Shown in pieces: positions 9,355-18,551 of a DNA stretch of 64,000 nucleotides; position 1 is the stretch's first letter; every line of letters begins with the position of its first letter. The notes beneath the pieces were generated by a model. It was not told the origin of the DNA, ran no database searches, and saw nothing but the letters and a program-made list of their open reading frames with translations. Origin of the DNA: Sinosporangium siamense (GTDB lineage Bacteria > Actinomycetota > Actinomycetes > Streptosporangiales > Streptosporangiaceae); contig NZ_BOOW01000038.1 in NCBI RefSeq assembly GCF_016863435.1, positions 1 to 64,000 of the forward strand. The letters run 5' to 3'. The translations under genes were made by a program, and so were the position numbers.

Positions 9355-10257
9355 GCTTACCTCCACAGATCGAGGTGGTGGCGCGGCCCGCGGCCGGGGC
9401 TACCTGGCGGCGCCCATGCACGGGCCGCTCGTGTCGCGCGAGCTCTCATGAAATGAGGCCGCAACTCCTAGCAGAACACAGGACGGCCCGGGGGTCGGCT
9501 CTCGCGAGGCTTTTTGACCTCACTCTTAATGCACTGTGACCGCAATCATTAATGGCGGCTGCAACCGGAGGACGGAGGCCGCTTTCCCTTGCGAATTGCT
9601 CGCACACTTGAGGATTTCCAGTGGGCGGCTCGCCGGCAGTCCGGCTCGGATTACGGCGATCTCCGGGAAGAGATTCCGTACAGTTGATATTTAAAGAACT
9701 GCGGATCTGCGCCGTCAGTGCGCCGGTGGCGGAGGATTATCCTACGTTTCCAACGGAAGTAGAAAGTCCAGCAAAAGAAGCCGCACCACACGACCCTTGA
9801 CCACGAAAGCACAAGATTGATATGGTCCGGCGCCTCACGGCGCCGAGCGCAAATATTCGTTGGTCATCCAGACGGACGCGGCCGGTGAACCTTCACAGGC
9901 AAGGATTTCGCCAAGAGTTCGGTTCACCGTCTGCCACAACTTTCCGGCGTTCCTCACGCCGCCCCGTTCCCCGCTGCCCCCACGCCACCCCCAGTGCCGC
10001 TCTCGCTTCACCCCGGAGTCCAGTCGCCCGGGCACCGCGGCTCCGGCAGCCGGATCCGTGTCCGTACTTGAGCGCGGGCGCCCCTTCTCGACGATCGGCA
10101 CACGCGGGCGGCCATCCGCCCGCCGAACCCCGTCCCCGCGTGCGAGCACCGCCGGCCCCGGTCGACGCCACCCCACCGTGGCGACTGTCCTGCCCCTCTT
10201 CAAGGGCGACCTGACCTGGGCGACGGCGGCACAGTGAACCATCCCGGCCCACCGCCG
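9355..10257. other. 903-bp gap, no supported gene
   Basis: The left half is AT-richer than its surroundings. A plausible rightward promoter is TTGACC at about 9797 with TATGGT 18 bp downstream, but the frames it could drive (9822-10214 and 9860-10237) are Arg/Pro/Ser-rich, look like frame shadows of GC-rich DNA and resemble no family. I see no tRNA, IS end or clear hairpin. Confidence 0.4.
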
Positions 10258-11730
10258 TCACTCCGGCTTCATCGACAGAGGCTCCTTGATCTCGGCAGGC
10301 TTGTTCGAGCGGGCCGGCAGGAGAAGAGCGGCGACGATCACAATCACCGACAGCGCCGCGCCGACGATGAAGGCCATCCGCATGCCGCCGAGAACAGCGA
10401 GATCCTCCGTGACCCCCGCCGCCTTCAGGGCGTCGGACCGGGCGCTCATCACAGTGATCACGAGTGCGGTGCCGATGGCGGCGGCGACCTGCTGCAGTGT
10501 GCTCAGGATCGAGCTGGCGTGCGAGTAGAGCGACGGCGGGACCGCACCGAGCCCGAGCGTGAACACCGGGGTGAAGCTCGCGGCCAGGCTCACCATCAGC
10601 AGCGCGTGCAGGCCGAGGAGCTGCCAGAACGGCATGGTCATGCTGATCTGGGTGAAGCCGATGAGCGACAGCGTGATCCCGATCGCACCCGGGATGACCA
10701 GCACCCGGCCGCCGAACCGGTCGAACACGCGGCCGACCGTCGGCCCCAGCAGGCCCATCGCGAGGCCGCCCGGCATCACGAGGAGTCCGGTCTGCAGGGC
10801 GCTGAGCCCGCGGACGCTCTGCAGGTAGAGCGGCACCAAGATCATCGAGCCCATCATCGCCAGGAAGGCCACCGACATCATGATCAACGCGACCGTGTAG
10901 TTGCGGTTGAGCAGAGTGCGCAGGTCCAGCAGCGGCACACCGCGCTTCTGCAACGACAACTGGCGGACGACGAAAACGGCGATGGAGGCCAGACCCGCCA
11001 CCACGATCGCGACGGCCACGCGGACGTCACCGCTCTCGAACCGGCTGAGCCCGTAGACCAGACCGCCGAAGCCCGCAGCCGCGGTCACCACACTGAACCA
11101 GTCGACGGTGCTGAACCGGGGCTCGCCGACGTTCTCAAGCTGCTTCAGGCCCCGCCATGTGATCAAGCCGGCGATGGGAAGCACGACAAGGAACAGCAAC
11201 CGCCAGGACCCGAACTGGAGGATCAGCCCCGAGACCGTCGGCCCCATGGCGGGCGCGACCGAGATGGCCAGGGAGACGTTGCCCATCACCCGGCCCCGAT
11301 CGGACTCGGGCACCACCTGCATCAGCGTGGTCATCAGCAGCGGCATCATCACCGCGGTTCCGGATGCCTGGATGATGCGGGCGCCGAGCAGCACCTCGAA
11401 GGTGGGCGCGACCGCGGCCAATGCCGTACCGGCCAGGAACAGACCCATCGCCGTGGCGTAGGCACGGCGCGTGGGCACCCGCTGCAGGAACCACCCGGTG
11501 ATCGGGATCACCGCCGCCATAGTCAGCATGAAGGCGGTCGAGAGCCACTGCGCGGTCTGCTCGGTGATGTGCAGCGCCTCCATCAGCTGCGGGATCGCGT
11601 TGATCATGATCGTCTCATTGAGGATGACCACGAAAGTGGCGAGCACCAGCAGCCGGATCACGGCCGGGGTTCGCCGCTTGGTATCAGGGCTTGCGGGCGC
11701 GACTGGCAAGTCGAGCTGTGGAGTAGGCAC
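10258..11730 (-). CDS. MFS drug exporter, DHA2 family
   Basis: 490 residues starting at GTG with GAGG upstream. Fourteen hydrophobic segments, the motif-C-like SLAISVAPAMGPTVSGLI, FLQRVPTRRAYATAMGLF and a long central loop are typical of the DHA2 (EmrB/QacA/LmrB-like) drug:H+ antiporters. It probably exports a toxic compound or antibiotic. The gene stands alone; a perfect inverted repeat about 50 bp upstream (11783-11801) suggests control by a TetR/MarR-type repressor that is not encoded alongside it. Confidence 0.9.
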   Translation of the reverse strand: MPTPQLDLPVAPASPDTKRRTPAVIRLLVLATFVVILNETIMINAIPQLMEALHITEQTAQWLSTAFMLTMAAVIPITGWFLQRVPTRRAYATAMGLFLAGTALAAVAPTFEVLLGARIIQASGTAVMMPLLMTTLMQVVPESDRGRVMGNVSLAISVAPAMGPTVSGLILQFGSWRLLFLVVLPIAGLITWRGLKQLENVGEPRFSTVDWFSVVTAAAGFGGLVYGLSRFESGDVRVAVAIVVAGLASIAVFVVRQLSLQKRGVPLLDLRTLLNRNYTVALIMMSVAFLAMMGSMILVPLYLQSVRGLSALQTGLLVMPGGLAMGLLGPTVGRVFDRFGGRVLVIPGAIGITLSLIGFTQISMTMPFWQLLGLHALLMVSLAASFTPVFTLGLGAVPPSLYSHASSILSTLQQVAAAIGTALVITVMSARSDALKAAGVTEDLAVLGGMRMAFIVGAALSVIVIVAALLLPARSNKPAEIKEPLSMKPE

Positions 11731-11782
11731 GGCACCTCGATCGGGGTTGCAGGATGTGGTGGGGGCATGGATGAAGCCCAGC

Positions 11783-11801
11783 GGTCAGGTAAAGACTGAC
11801 C
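11783..11801. promoter_or_regulatory. palindromic operator candidate upstream of MFS gene
   Basis: GGTCAG-N7-CTGACC, a perfect 6-bp inverted repeat, lies 53 bp upstream of the exporter start and so overlaps its likely promoter. The rest of the gap up to 12090 shows no gene. Confidence 0.55.
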
Positions 11802-12090
11802 TGCACCACCGACAAAACTCATAGCCCCCGCCCAACATTCCGGGTAGAGGTAGGAAATGTCACGTGATTTTCCCGGACTGGCAACGATCTGAAGATCGCA
11901 CCGTGAACCCCGGCTCCCACGCTGACCTGGGCGAATATCTCGCGGCTTTCGGTCGCCGAGGCTCCTGCCGTACCTCTTGAGAAGAAGAATGTTCGGCAGG
12001 AGCAGGCAGGGGCGGCAGGGCGACGTACGGCAGGCGCGGCCGGTCGCGAAGGGGACCTCCACCACCGAGCGACGACACTGCCGGAGATCC

Positions 12091-12966
12091 CTAACCTTGT
12101 CCGGCGTTCCTGGGGATGTCGATGAACCGGCCGTAGTGCCCCTGAAAGGCAACCGTGATCGTGGCGCACGGACCGTGCCGATACTTGGCGATGATCAGAT
12201 CGGCCTCGCCCGCTCGATCCGACTCCTGCCCGTAGCCGTCCTCCCGGTGAAGCAGGACCAGCAGATCCGCGCCGTAGGCGATCGCGTCTGAATCACGCAG
12301 GTCGTCCACGTGCGGCCTCTTGTCGACGACCTGCTTCGGAGCCCGCTTCAGGTGCGACGTCACCAAGACGGCCACCTTGAGGTCACGGGCGAGAGTCTTC
12401 AACTCTTGTACGGCAGTGCCGTCTTTGCGTCCATGCAGATCGCGACGCCGCTCCGGGCGGATGTCGTGGATGCCGTCGATCGCGATGAGCCGCACACCTC
12501 GCGTCGCGACCAGCTCCGCGGCCTCGTCCGCAAACTGGGCCATCGTGAGAGACGAAGGGGTGCTCAAGTGGAGCGGCGCCGCCTCGATCTGCCCCCGAGC
12601 CTTAGCGATCCGCGTCCAGTCGTCCTCGACCAAGGCACCCGAAAGCATGCTATGGCGGGCCACCCGGGCCTGGGTGCTGAGCAGCCGGACGGTGAAGTCG
12701 TGCGCCTCCTCTTCGAACGTCCAGACGGCGACAGGCCGGCCTTTGGCGAGCGCATTATGGCGACAGATGTCGGCCATGAGGGTGCTCCGCCCCATCCCCG
12801 GCCGTGAGGCGATGACGGTGAGGCTCCCTGGCCGCAGACCACCGGCGGTGAGCGCGTCGAAGTCCTCGAAGCCGGTGGGCATCGCGGTCGAATCATCGGG
12901 CGCTGCCGCTCTGGCCTTGATGAGGTCGAGCGTTTCGGAGAGGTATTCGCTGCCGAGGTGCATCAT
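12091..12966 (-). CDS. DnaB-helicase-C/RecA-fold ATPase with variant Walker A
   Basis: 291 residues from ATG at 12966 (the frame is open to 13071, but that extension is Pro/Arg-rich). The fold matches the DnaB C-terminal RecA domain: PTGFEDFDALTAGGLRPGSLTVIASRPGMG, VAVWTFEEEA (H1a), LIAIDGIHDI in the Walker B position, VAVLVTSHLKR and DLRDSDAIAYGADLLVLLHRED. The DnaB N-terminal domain is absent and the Walker A Lys is Arg60 (RPGMGRST), so ATP hydrolysis may be altered. It is not the replicative helicase; stand-alone copies of this type occur in actinomycete genomes with unknown roles. Confidence 0.8.
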   Translation of the reverse strand: MMHLGSEYLSETLDLIKARAAAPDDSTAMPTGFEDFDALTAGGLRPGSLTVIASRPGMGRSTLMADICRHNALAKGRPVAVWTFEEEAHDFTVRLLSTQARVARHSMLSGALVEDDWTRIAKARGQIEAAPLHLSTPSSLTMAQFADEAAELVATRGVRLIAIDGIHDIRPERRRDLHGRKDGTAVQELKTLARDLKVAVLVTSHLKRAPKQVVDKRPHVDDLRDSDAIAYGADLLVLLHREDGYGQESDRAGEADLIIAKYRHGPCATITVAFQGHYGRFIDIPRNAGQG

Positions 12967-13256
12967 GGCGTTCAGATCTCCGTTCTGGCAGAAGCGCGGG
13001 ACGACGGCACGGGGCACGGGCCGTGGGGGGCGGGGAAGTCTGCGGTGCGGGGAAGTCTGCGCACACAGCATGGCCCAGCCGCACTCCCGTTTCCGGGCAT
13101 TCGCCCATATGGCTGGGCTCCATCACTGTCCGTGCAGCAGGGAGGGGCGCGGCACGTTTGGTCTGTACGATGGGCCCGGCACCCCGAAGCCAGCCGGCAG
13201 ATCAGACCCCACGCCGATCTCGCATTGCATCTTCTGCATGCCGCTGGACGCCGTTC

Positions 13257-15437
13257 TCAGTATGGCTCTACGACAGCCTTGCGAAGAGATTTTTCCGCCG
13301 CCATCGGCGATAGCCCGGTGTATTGGCCGGCGAAGGCAAGGACGTCGATATTCAGGCCGCGCTCTTTACTGGCGGAGGAGGCCGCGTGAGCGGTATCGGG
13401 TTCTCGCCGCATCAAGATCGGCCGGTCACCGCCGGTGGCGTGCTGTAGTGCCGCACACATTTTGGTGGCATGAGCCTCGCCGGTCTGCAAATCAATCGAC
13501 GCACCGGCCAGGAGGAATGCGGGATAGCAGACTCCAGGCTCGACGTTGTGGTAGGGAGAGTATGCCAGCAGCCATTGAAGTTGTTCGGCCTGGGAAGCCG
13601 TCCCGAATTCATCGCTCCAAGTGCAGCCAAGCCCGAAATTCTCGTAGCGCACCATGTCACACAGCGGCCCTTCGGCAATGACCGCGGCATACAGCTCCGG
13701 TCGTTGCGTGGCGGCGGCGGTGACCAGCAGCCCACCGGCCGACTGGCCATAGATCGCCAACTGGTCGCGAGTGGTCAGACCGGTGTCGATGAGCCATGCC
13801 GCGGCGTCGTTGAAGTCACTGATCGCGCGATGCTTGTGCGGTCCCCGGCCGGCGTCGTGCCAACGTCGGCCTTCTTCACCACCGCCGCGCACACAGGCCA
13901 CCGCATAAGTGCCACCGGCACTGACCCATGCGGCCGCGGCCGGGAAAAACCACGGCCGCATCGGCATGCCGAAGCTGCCGTAGCCGTAGAGAAGGGTGGG
14001 ACGGGGACCCTCGCGTTCCTCGGACGGGGTGAACAGGAGCATCGTGACCTCGGTCCCGTCACCGGCACGATAGCGAACACTGCGGCTGCGGATCTCCGGA
14101 GCGTGCCCGGCTGTCGTGGCGCCGCTCTCCTGCTCTATCTCCCCGGTCACGGCGTCGTAGCGATAAATGGTGGGCGGTGTGGTCGCGTCACAGTAGCTGA
14201 ACCAGGCGCGGTGTCCACGTGCGATGTCCGTACGCAGAGACGACACCACACCTGCCCCGGGAAGAGGCAGACCGCTGATCAGCCGGCCGGTGGCCAGGTC
14301 GTGCGATGTCAGGGTGGAGATCCCGTGACGGGCACGCGCCACCAGCAAGAGGGGCCGCGGAAGTGCCGGGCCGTCCAGAACCACACACTCATCCAGAGGA
14401 GCCTGCGAATCCTCGGCTACCAGCACCCGCCATGCAGCCGGGCCGACATCACCCCTGCGCGCCACACAGACGCGGCCACAGGGAGCCTGGTAGTCGGTGA
14501 CCAGGAGCAGATCGTTACCCGCGAGAAAACGTGGAAGGACACGGGCGCGTGTGGTGCCCCCATCCACAATCTTGACGAAGCACGGAACCTCCAGATCGAC
14601 GATCTCGCCCAGGTAGACATCGTTGTGCGAGGCAGGCCCAGCCATCGCAGTGACCGCCAAAAAACATCCGTCACCGCTGACCGTGAGCCCGTAGTAGTGG
14701 TCCGGCGCATCGTCACCACCGAAGACCACCACATCGTCCTGCCAGGGCGACCCGACGCGATGCAACCTCACCCGCCGCTGCAAACGCATATCCCCAGGGA
14801 CCAGTTCCTCGTCGGGAACCCGGCTGACGTAATAAAACGCATCCCCTCCCGGCAACCAGGCAAGCGAGGTGTTACGAGCACGCGGCAAGGGCCCGTCCAC
14901 CACCTCACCGGTGCGCACGTCCAACACCAGGATGTCACTCCCGGGCTGCTCGGCGACCTCCATTTGCACAGCCACCCGCCCGCCCTCACGCGACGGCCAC
15001 CAGGCATACAACCCGGTGTGACCGGACGGATCGACCTCTACCGGATCGACCAACACCCGCCTGTTCCCCACGCCGTCGACAACAAGCAAACGCCGCTGCT
15101 CGTCCCCACGGGCCTGCTCGGCCAGGAACATGACCGAACCACGCACCATCGGAGGCTCCGACACCCCAGAAGATGACACCTGATCCACCAAGGAAGCCCA
15201 CAATTGGCCGTCGCGCCATCCAGCCCGACAGGAGCGGAAGAGCCGATCCTGAGCAGCCGCCCACGCCCGCACACGCGTATCAGTGCCGTCTTCCAGCCAT
15301 CGATAGGGGTCGGAAACCGAGCATCCGAACAGACTTTCCACCACATCACCACGCCAAGCGGCAGGGTAAAACCGTCGCGCCACAACGCCCCCCGATGCCG
15401 AGCACCACGTTTCAAGCAGGTCGAGGCACTGCGGCAC
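13257..15437 (-). CDS. prolyl oligopeptidase family serine peptidase (S9A)
   Basis: 726 residues starting at GTG; an in-frame TAG lies directly upstream. The N-terminal FYPAAWRGDVVESLFG...DPYRWLED motif, a seven-bladed propeller region (about 70-400) and an alpha/beta-hydrolase C-terminus match S9A peptidases. The triad is assignable as Ser566 (GQSAGG), Asp649 (GASIDLQTG) and His684 (PDTAH). Differences from housekeeping enzymes are GQSAGG instead of GGSNGG and Gln in place of the Arg two residues after the catalytic Asp. There is no signal peptide, so it is cytoplasmic. It lies 31 bp downstream of a tiny ORF that may be its partner. Confidence 0.88.
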   Translation of the reverse strand: MPQCLDLLETWCSASGGVVARRFYPAAWRGDVVESLFGCSVSDPYRWLEDGTDTRVRAWAAAQDRLFRSCRAGWRDGQLWASLVDQVSSSGVSEPPMVRGSVMFLAEQARGDEQRRLLVVDGVGNRRVLVDPVEVDPSGHTGLYAWWPSREGGRVAVQMEVAEQPGSDILVLDVRTGEVVDGPLPRARNTSLAWLPGGDAFYYVSRVPDEELVPGDMRLQRRVRLHRVGSPWQDDVVVFGGDDAPDHYYGLTVSGDGCFLAVTAMAGPASHNDVYLGEIVDLEVPCFVKIVDGGTTRARVLPRFLAGNDLLLVTDYQAPCGRVCVARRGDVGPAAWRVLVAEDSQAPLDECVVLDGPALPRPLLLVARARHGISTLTSHDLATGRLISGLPLPGAGVVSSLRTDIARGHRAWFSYCDATTPPTIYRYDAVTGEIEQESGATTAGHAPEIRSRSVRYRAGDGTEVTMLLFTPSEEREGPRPTLLYGYGSFGMPMRPWFFPAAAAWVSAGGTYAVACVRGGGEEGRRWHDAGRGPHKHRAISDFNDAAAWLIDTGLTTRDQLAIYGQSAGGLLVTAAATQRPELYAAVIAEGPLCDMVRYENFGLGCTWSDEFGTASQAEQLQWLLAYSPYHNVEPGVCYPAFLLAGASIDLQTGEAHATKMCAALQHATGGDRPILMRREPDTAHAASSASKERGLNIDVLAFAGQYTGLSPMAAEKSLRKAVVEPY

Positions 15438-15468
15438 CTAGGCACCGCAGCACCTCGAGCTCACTCAG

Positions 15469-15702
15469 CTACGACTCGCCGCGAAGAATATCCGCCTGCC
15501 AGCCGCGCACGCCTCCAACGCGGGCAGCCGGAGTGGTTTCGCGATACGGCAGGTATCCATTCATGATTACCCTCCCGGATCCATCGCTTCGCCCGAAATG
15601 AGCGCTGTACGCCGACCAGTCTCCCCATACCGGGGATCGATAAACAAGGGCACCGTTATCGACAGCGAGAGCACACCCTCGGCATGTGCCTGTTAACCAC
15701 AT
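15469..15702 (-). CDS. small ORF upstream of prolyl oligopeptidase
   Basis: Up to 77 residues from ATG at 15702 (GAGG six bases upstream). An internal ATG at 15564 is preceded by a stronger GGGAGGG at ideal spacing and would give a 31-residue peptide, MNGYLPYRETTPAARVGG followed by VRGWQADILRGES. I recognise no family. Size, ribosome binding sites and position 31 bp ahead of the peptidase suggest co-expression. A peptide substrate or RiPP-like precursor is one guess, but no maturase of a known RiPP class is nearby; it could also be a leader peptide or non-functional. Confidence 0.4.
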   Translation of the reverse strand: MWLTGTCRGCALAVDNGALVYRSPVWGDWSAYSAHFGRSDGSGRVIMNGYLPYRETTPAARVGGVRGWQADILRGES

Positions 15703-15992
15703 GAGCTACCTCAGCAAACCCTTCACATGGAGAAAATTCACATCTCAGAGCCCGAGTAGCAGCCAACCTGAATGTCAACAAAGAGAGCGCCAATTACCCT
15801 TACATACCGCAGCGCTCGCGCCGGCCAAGCACCTCGACAAAGCAAACGCGACGTCCCATTAGCTCCCACCTGTCAGAAGTCACCCTCAAGCCCCAATGGC
15901 CCCCACCATGACAAGCGCACCAGAGGGACGCCCTGGATCAAGGCCCTCATGGCGACCGTGAGCGATCTTGTCGGTGACGGCGTCTACGCTCC

Positions 15993-17276
15993 TTGCTCGT
16001 GAGCAGCAGCGAGGTGAGCAGCGTACGCGTGCAACTGGAAGTGGCGGACCGCGGGATCGTTTACCTTGCAGACCGGGAACTCGAGGGATATGCCGCCGAA
16101 ACACCGGCTCAGAGCATCGGGATCATCGCGGTCGAGCAGGGCTACGCCACCCTCCGCATCACCCACCAGTGGGGACCGGCCAACTTCACCGTGGCGATCA
16201 GCGATCGAGCCCCGGAGGCAGATCTCACAGGATATGAAGACATCGTGGAAATCGGCTATCAATCCATGTCCGGGCACTTGGAGATGACCGGGTTCTGCTA
16301 CGACGAACACATAGCGTTCCCCCTTCCCCCACTCCCAGCCGGCCCCGGAGAATACCGCATCCGCTATCACGTCAAGGGCATGGACACCGAAGGCACAGAG
16401 GACGCCACCGACGACCACTACCTCCAGATTTGGCCTTCCCCTCCCAGGGATCCCGTGGTGGTCCAGACCACGACTCAAACTCTTCATTACTTTCTCGCCC
16501 CAGAGAAGCACGAAGGGAACAGTGGAACCACACGTCGCAATGACCACGGACGTCCAGCCATGCGCAGCGCTCTTCAACGTGAATGGCGCCTTCGACGAAA
16601 CCCTGGGACCGATTGGTCAGACGTACGCGAACGGCTTGTGCGGCTGACCGCCGACCCCGGTGCCGATGCGGTGTTCGGCTCGGCCTGCCACCGCTGGACG
16701 CTTCAGCCGCCACTGGGAGCCGGCGACCTGGCCCAGATAGAGGCACAGCTACGGACAGAACTCCCTGGCGAATACCAATCCTTTCTGCAGCAGGCGGGGG
16801 CCGGCGGGGCAGGCCCTGCCTACGGGCTCTTTCCCGTGCGCCGCGTGAACGGACGGTGGCAGTGGGAGGGCGACGGCGCCAACCTCACGGACCTGGGCAC
16901 GCTGAACCAGCCGTTTCCCCATGTCGAGGCGTTCAACCCCGCCGACGCTCTTCCCGCGCCACCTGACGAAGAAGACTTCGATTCCAGCGAGGCCTTCACC
17001 GCGGCCGAGGACGCCTACTGGGAGCAGTACAACACGATCGTTTACGATCATCGCCATTCGATCGGGCTGCTGTATCTGTGCCATCTCGGCTGCGCTCTGC
17101 GAGAGGCTCTGGTGATCAGCGGCCCGGCACGGGGCCAAATGTGGGGGGACGACACCGCCGGCGGCGCCGGGTTCCAACCACTCGTCGACGACGCCGGAAA
17201 CCCGCTCGGCTTCGCCCGTTGGTATCGCCGATGGCTGGACGCGGCCGAAGACCAGGCCTCACACGAAGCCCACTGA
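15993..17276 (+). CDS. two-domain protein: unknown N-terminal domain plus SMI1/KNR4-like domain
   Basis: 427 residues from a TTG; GTGs at 15999 and 16014 are alternative starts. Residues 10-150 form a beta-rich domain (VYLADRELEGYA, ISDRAPEADLTG, DHYLQIWPSPP) seen as a stand-alone hypothetical protein in actinomycetes. A low-complexity linker follows, and from Met190 (16560) comes a SUKH (SMI1/KNR4) domain: LGAGDLAQIEAQLRTELPGEYQSFLQQAGAGG, YGLFPV, GLLYLCHLGCALREALVI. SUKH proteins are often immunity proteins of polymorphic toxins. No toxin is adjacent, and this may be two genes fused by loss of a stop. Confidence 0.65.
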   Translation: MLVSSSEVSSVRVQLEVADRGIVYLADRELEGYAAETPAQSIGIIAVEQGYATLRITHQWGPANFTVAISDRAPEADLTGYEDIVEIGYQSMSGHLEMTGFCYDEHIAFPLPPLPAGPGEYRIRYHVKGMDTEGTEDATDDHYLQIWPSPPRDPVVVQTTTQTLHYFLAPEKHEGNSGTTRRNDHGRPAMRSALQREWRLRRNPGTDWSDVRERLVRLTADPGADAVFGSACHRWTLQPPLGAGDLAQIEAQLRTELPGEYQSFLQQAGAGGAGPAYGLFPVRRVNGRWQWEGDGANLTDLGTLNQPFPHVEAFNPADALPAPPDEEDFDSSEAFTAAEDAYWEQYNTIVYDHRHSIGLLYLCHLGCALREALVISGPARGQMWGDDTAGGAGFQPLVDDAGNPLGFARWYRRWLDAAEDQASHEAH

Positions 17277-17484
17277 GCCGCTGCTCCACTCACCGGGAGC
17301 CCAACCCGCTGGTTTTAGGCCGCCCAATAGGGCGTCATTAACACGCAGATCCGTTTCTTATAGCCAAGCGGATACATCGAACTATCCGCCACAATGATTT
17401 CTCTACGCATTATTTGTGATTTAAAAGAGGAGGTTTCCGCAATGCTGCCCAGTTCACCTTCATCCCGAACGTTATGGAGGGCGA

Positions 17485-18270
17485 GTGACGCACCCCAAGA
17501 GTTGCGAGCGCGCCAAGCTGCATCAGTGCCGATGTTCCGACTGCGGTGGGGCGCAACACGGGTGGCCCCACGGCCTGACCCTGGCCCGGGACCCGTCCCC
17601 CGCAGCTCGCATGGAGGTGAGAGAACGCAGCGACCTCGCGTGGAGCAAGACTCGGCCGCCCAGGGGGCGACGGAACCCGTCCAAGCCCAGACAGGCAGCC
17701 GCCATCGACAGCGCTACGGTCGATCTCATCGACTGGCTATTCGAAAACCCAAGTGCGATCGAACAGATCCAGAAAGTCGGCGATATTCTCACTGGCCCCG
17801 TCGTCCAAGAACTGGACAAAAGGTTCGGCGGACGCAACCCACCGGCAAACCGACGAAAACTTACCGACCACTTCTGGTGTGACCTCCTCGTCGCCCTGGC
17901 CGAGGTCATCGAGAAGTTCGCCAAGGCCCTGGATCAAGTGCCCGAACATGTGACAGCGGCCATCCTCAAGTTCCGGAAAGCCGAAAATCGCAGCCCTCTT
18001 CTCGAAGCGCTCGTGGCTCTTGCCGTACAGACAGCCTGGGAGCCCATCAGGGACGTGATTCACATCAGTGGGATCAAGGAACTGCAACGGTCGTGCCGAA
18101 TTCTCGCCGTCCTGATCTGCCCGGCTCCCGAGAACCACACGGCGGTGCAGAACGGTGCTCTCCTCCCACTGGCGAAGGAGGGGATGCTGGAGATCAGCAA
18201 GACGCGGCTTGAGCAGGTCTTCCCCACCGAGTGGGTCCACCGCCTCCGGGACGACCTCGCCATCGCCTGA
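17485..18270 (+). CDS. hypothetical protein with N-terminal Cys-rich zinc-ribbon-like motif
   Basis: 261 residues from GTG with GGAGGG upstream. The first 30 residues carry SCERAKLHQCRCSDCGGAQH, a Cys/His cluster likely to bind zinc. An Arg/Pro linker (about 35-70) leads to a mostly helical domain with no family I recognise (IDSATVDLIDWLFENPSAIE, HFWCDLLVALAEVIEKFAKAL). An overlapping frame starting at 17442 has a strong GAGGAGG ahead of it and could be a leader, but its translation looks like shadow. Function unknown. Confidence 0.6.
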   Translation: MTHPKSCERAKLHQCRCSDCGGAQHGWPHGLTLARDPSPAARMEVRERSDLAWSKTRPPRGRRNPSKPRQAAAIDSATVDLIDWLFENPSAIEQIQKVGDILTGPVVQELDKRFGGRNPPANRRKLTDHFWCDLLVALAEVIEKFAKALDQVPEHVTAAILKFRKAENRSPLLEALVALAVQTAWEPIRDVIHISGIKELQRSCRILAVLICPAPENHTAVQNGALLPLAKEGMLEISKTRLEQVFPTEWVHRLRDDLAIA

Positions 18271-18401
18271 GCAGGCCCGCCGAGGGCTGGGGCAGCCACT
18301 GCTCGGGGAAGAAGGCCCGGAATGCCCTGCCGTCCCTTGAAGGGCATCTGCAAGGCGGATGAGCAAGTCCACCGGCGCCGCCTGGATCAAAGAGCCGGGC
18401 C

Positions 18402-18551
18402 GGCGGGATCTGCGACGAGGCCGTGTCGGCGCTCGACGTCTCCACTCAGGCGCAGATCCGCGGCCTGCTCGCCGAACTCCGCGAGAGCACCGGCTTAGGG
18501 TGCGTGTTCATCTCGCACGACCTCACCGTGGTGCGGCTGATCGCCGAAAAC
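18402..18551 (+). pseudogene. ABC-transporter ATPase fragment (Opp/Dpp type)
   Basis: Translation in the frame of 18405 gives [19 protein letters not shown] then [10 protein letters not shown]...[16 protein letters not shown], the Walker B/D-loop to H-loop segment of a peptide-transporter ATPase. Both the N-terminal half with Walker A and the C-terminus are missing, so this is a relic. Just downstream (about 18575-18751) another short frame, broken by a TGA at 18608, looks like the end of a membrane protein, consistent with a decayed transporter locus. Confidence 0.7.

Noticed and set aside
9822-10261. Several overlapping open frames on both strands
   Set aside because: Compositional shadows without ribosome binding sites or recognisable motifs.
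13257-15702. Class III lanthipeptide cluster with a POP leader peptidase
   Set aside because: The small ORF has no Cys and no LanKC-type synthetase or transporter is nearby.
15600-15705. tRNA-like sequence on the minus strand (GTAGCTCATGTGG...)
   Set aside because: A D-arm-like segment is present but no anticodon stem or T arm (GGTTCGA) with a pairing acceptor can be formed.
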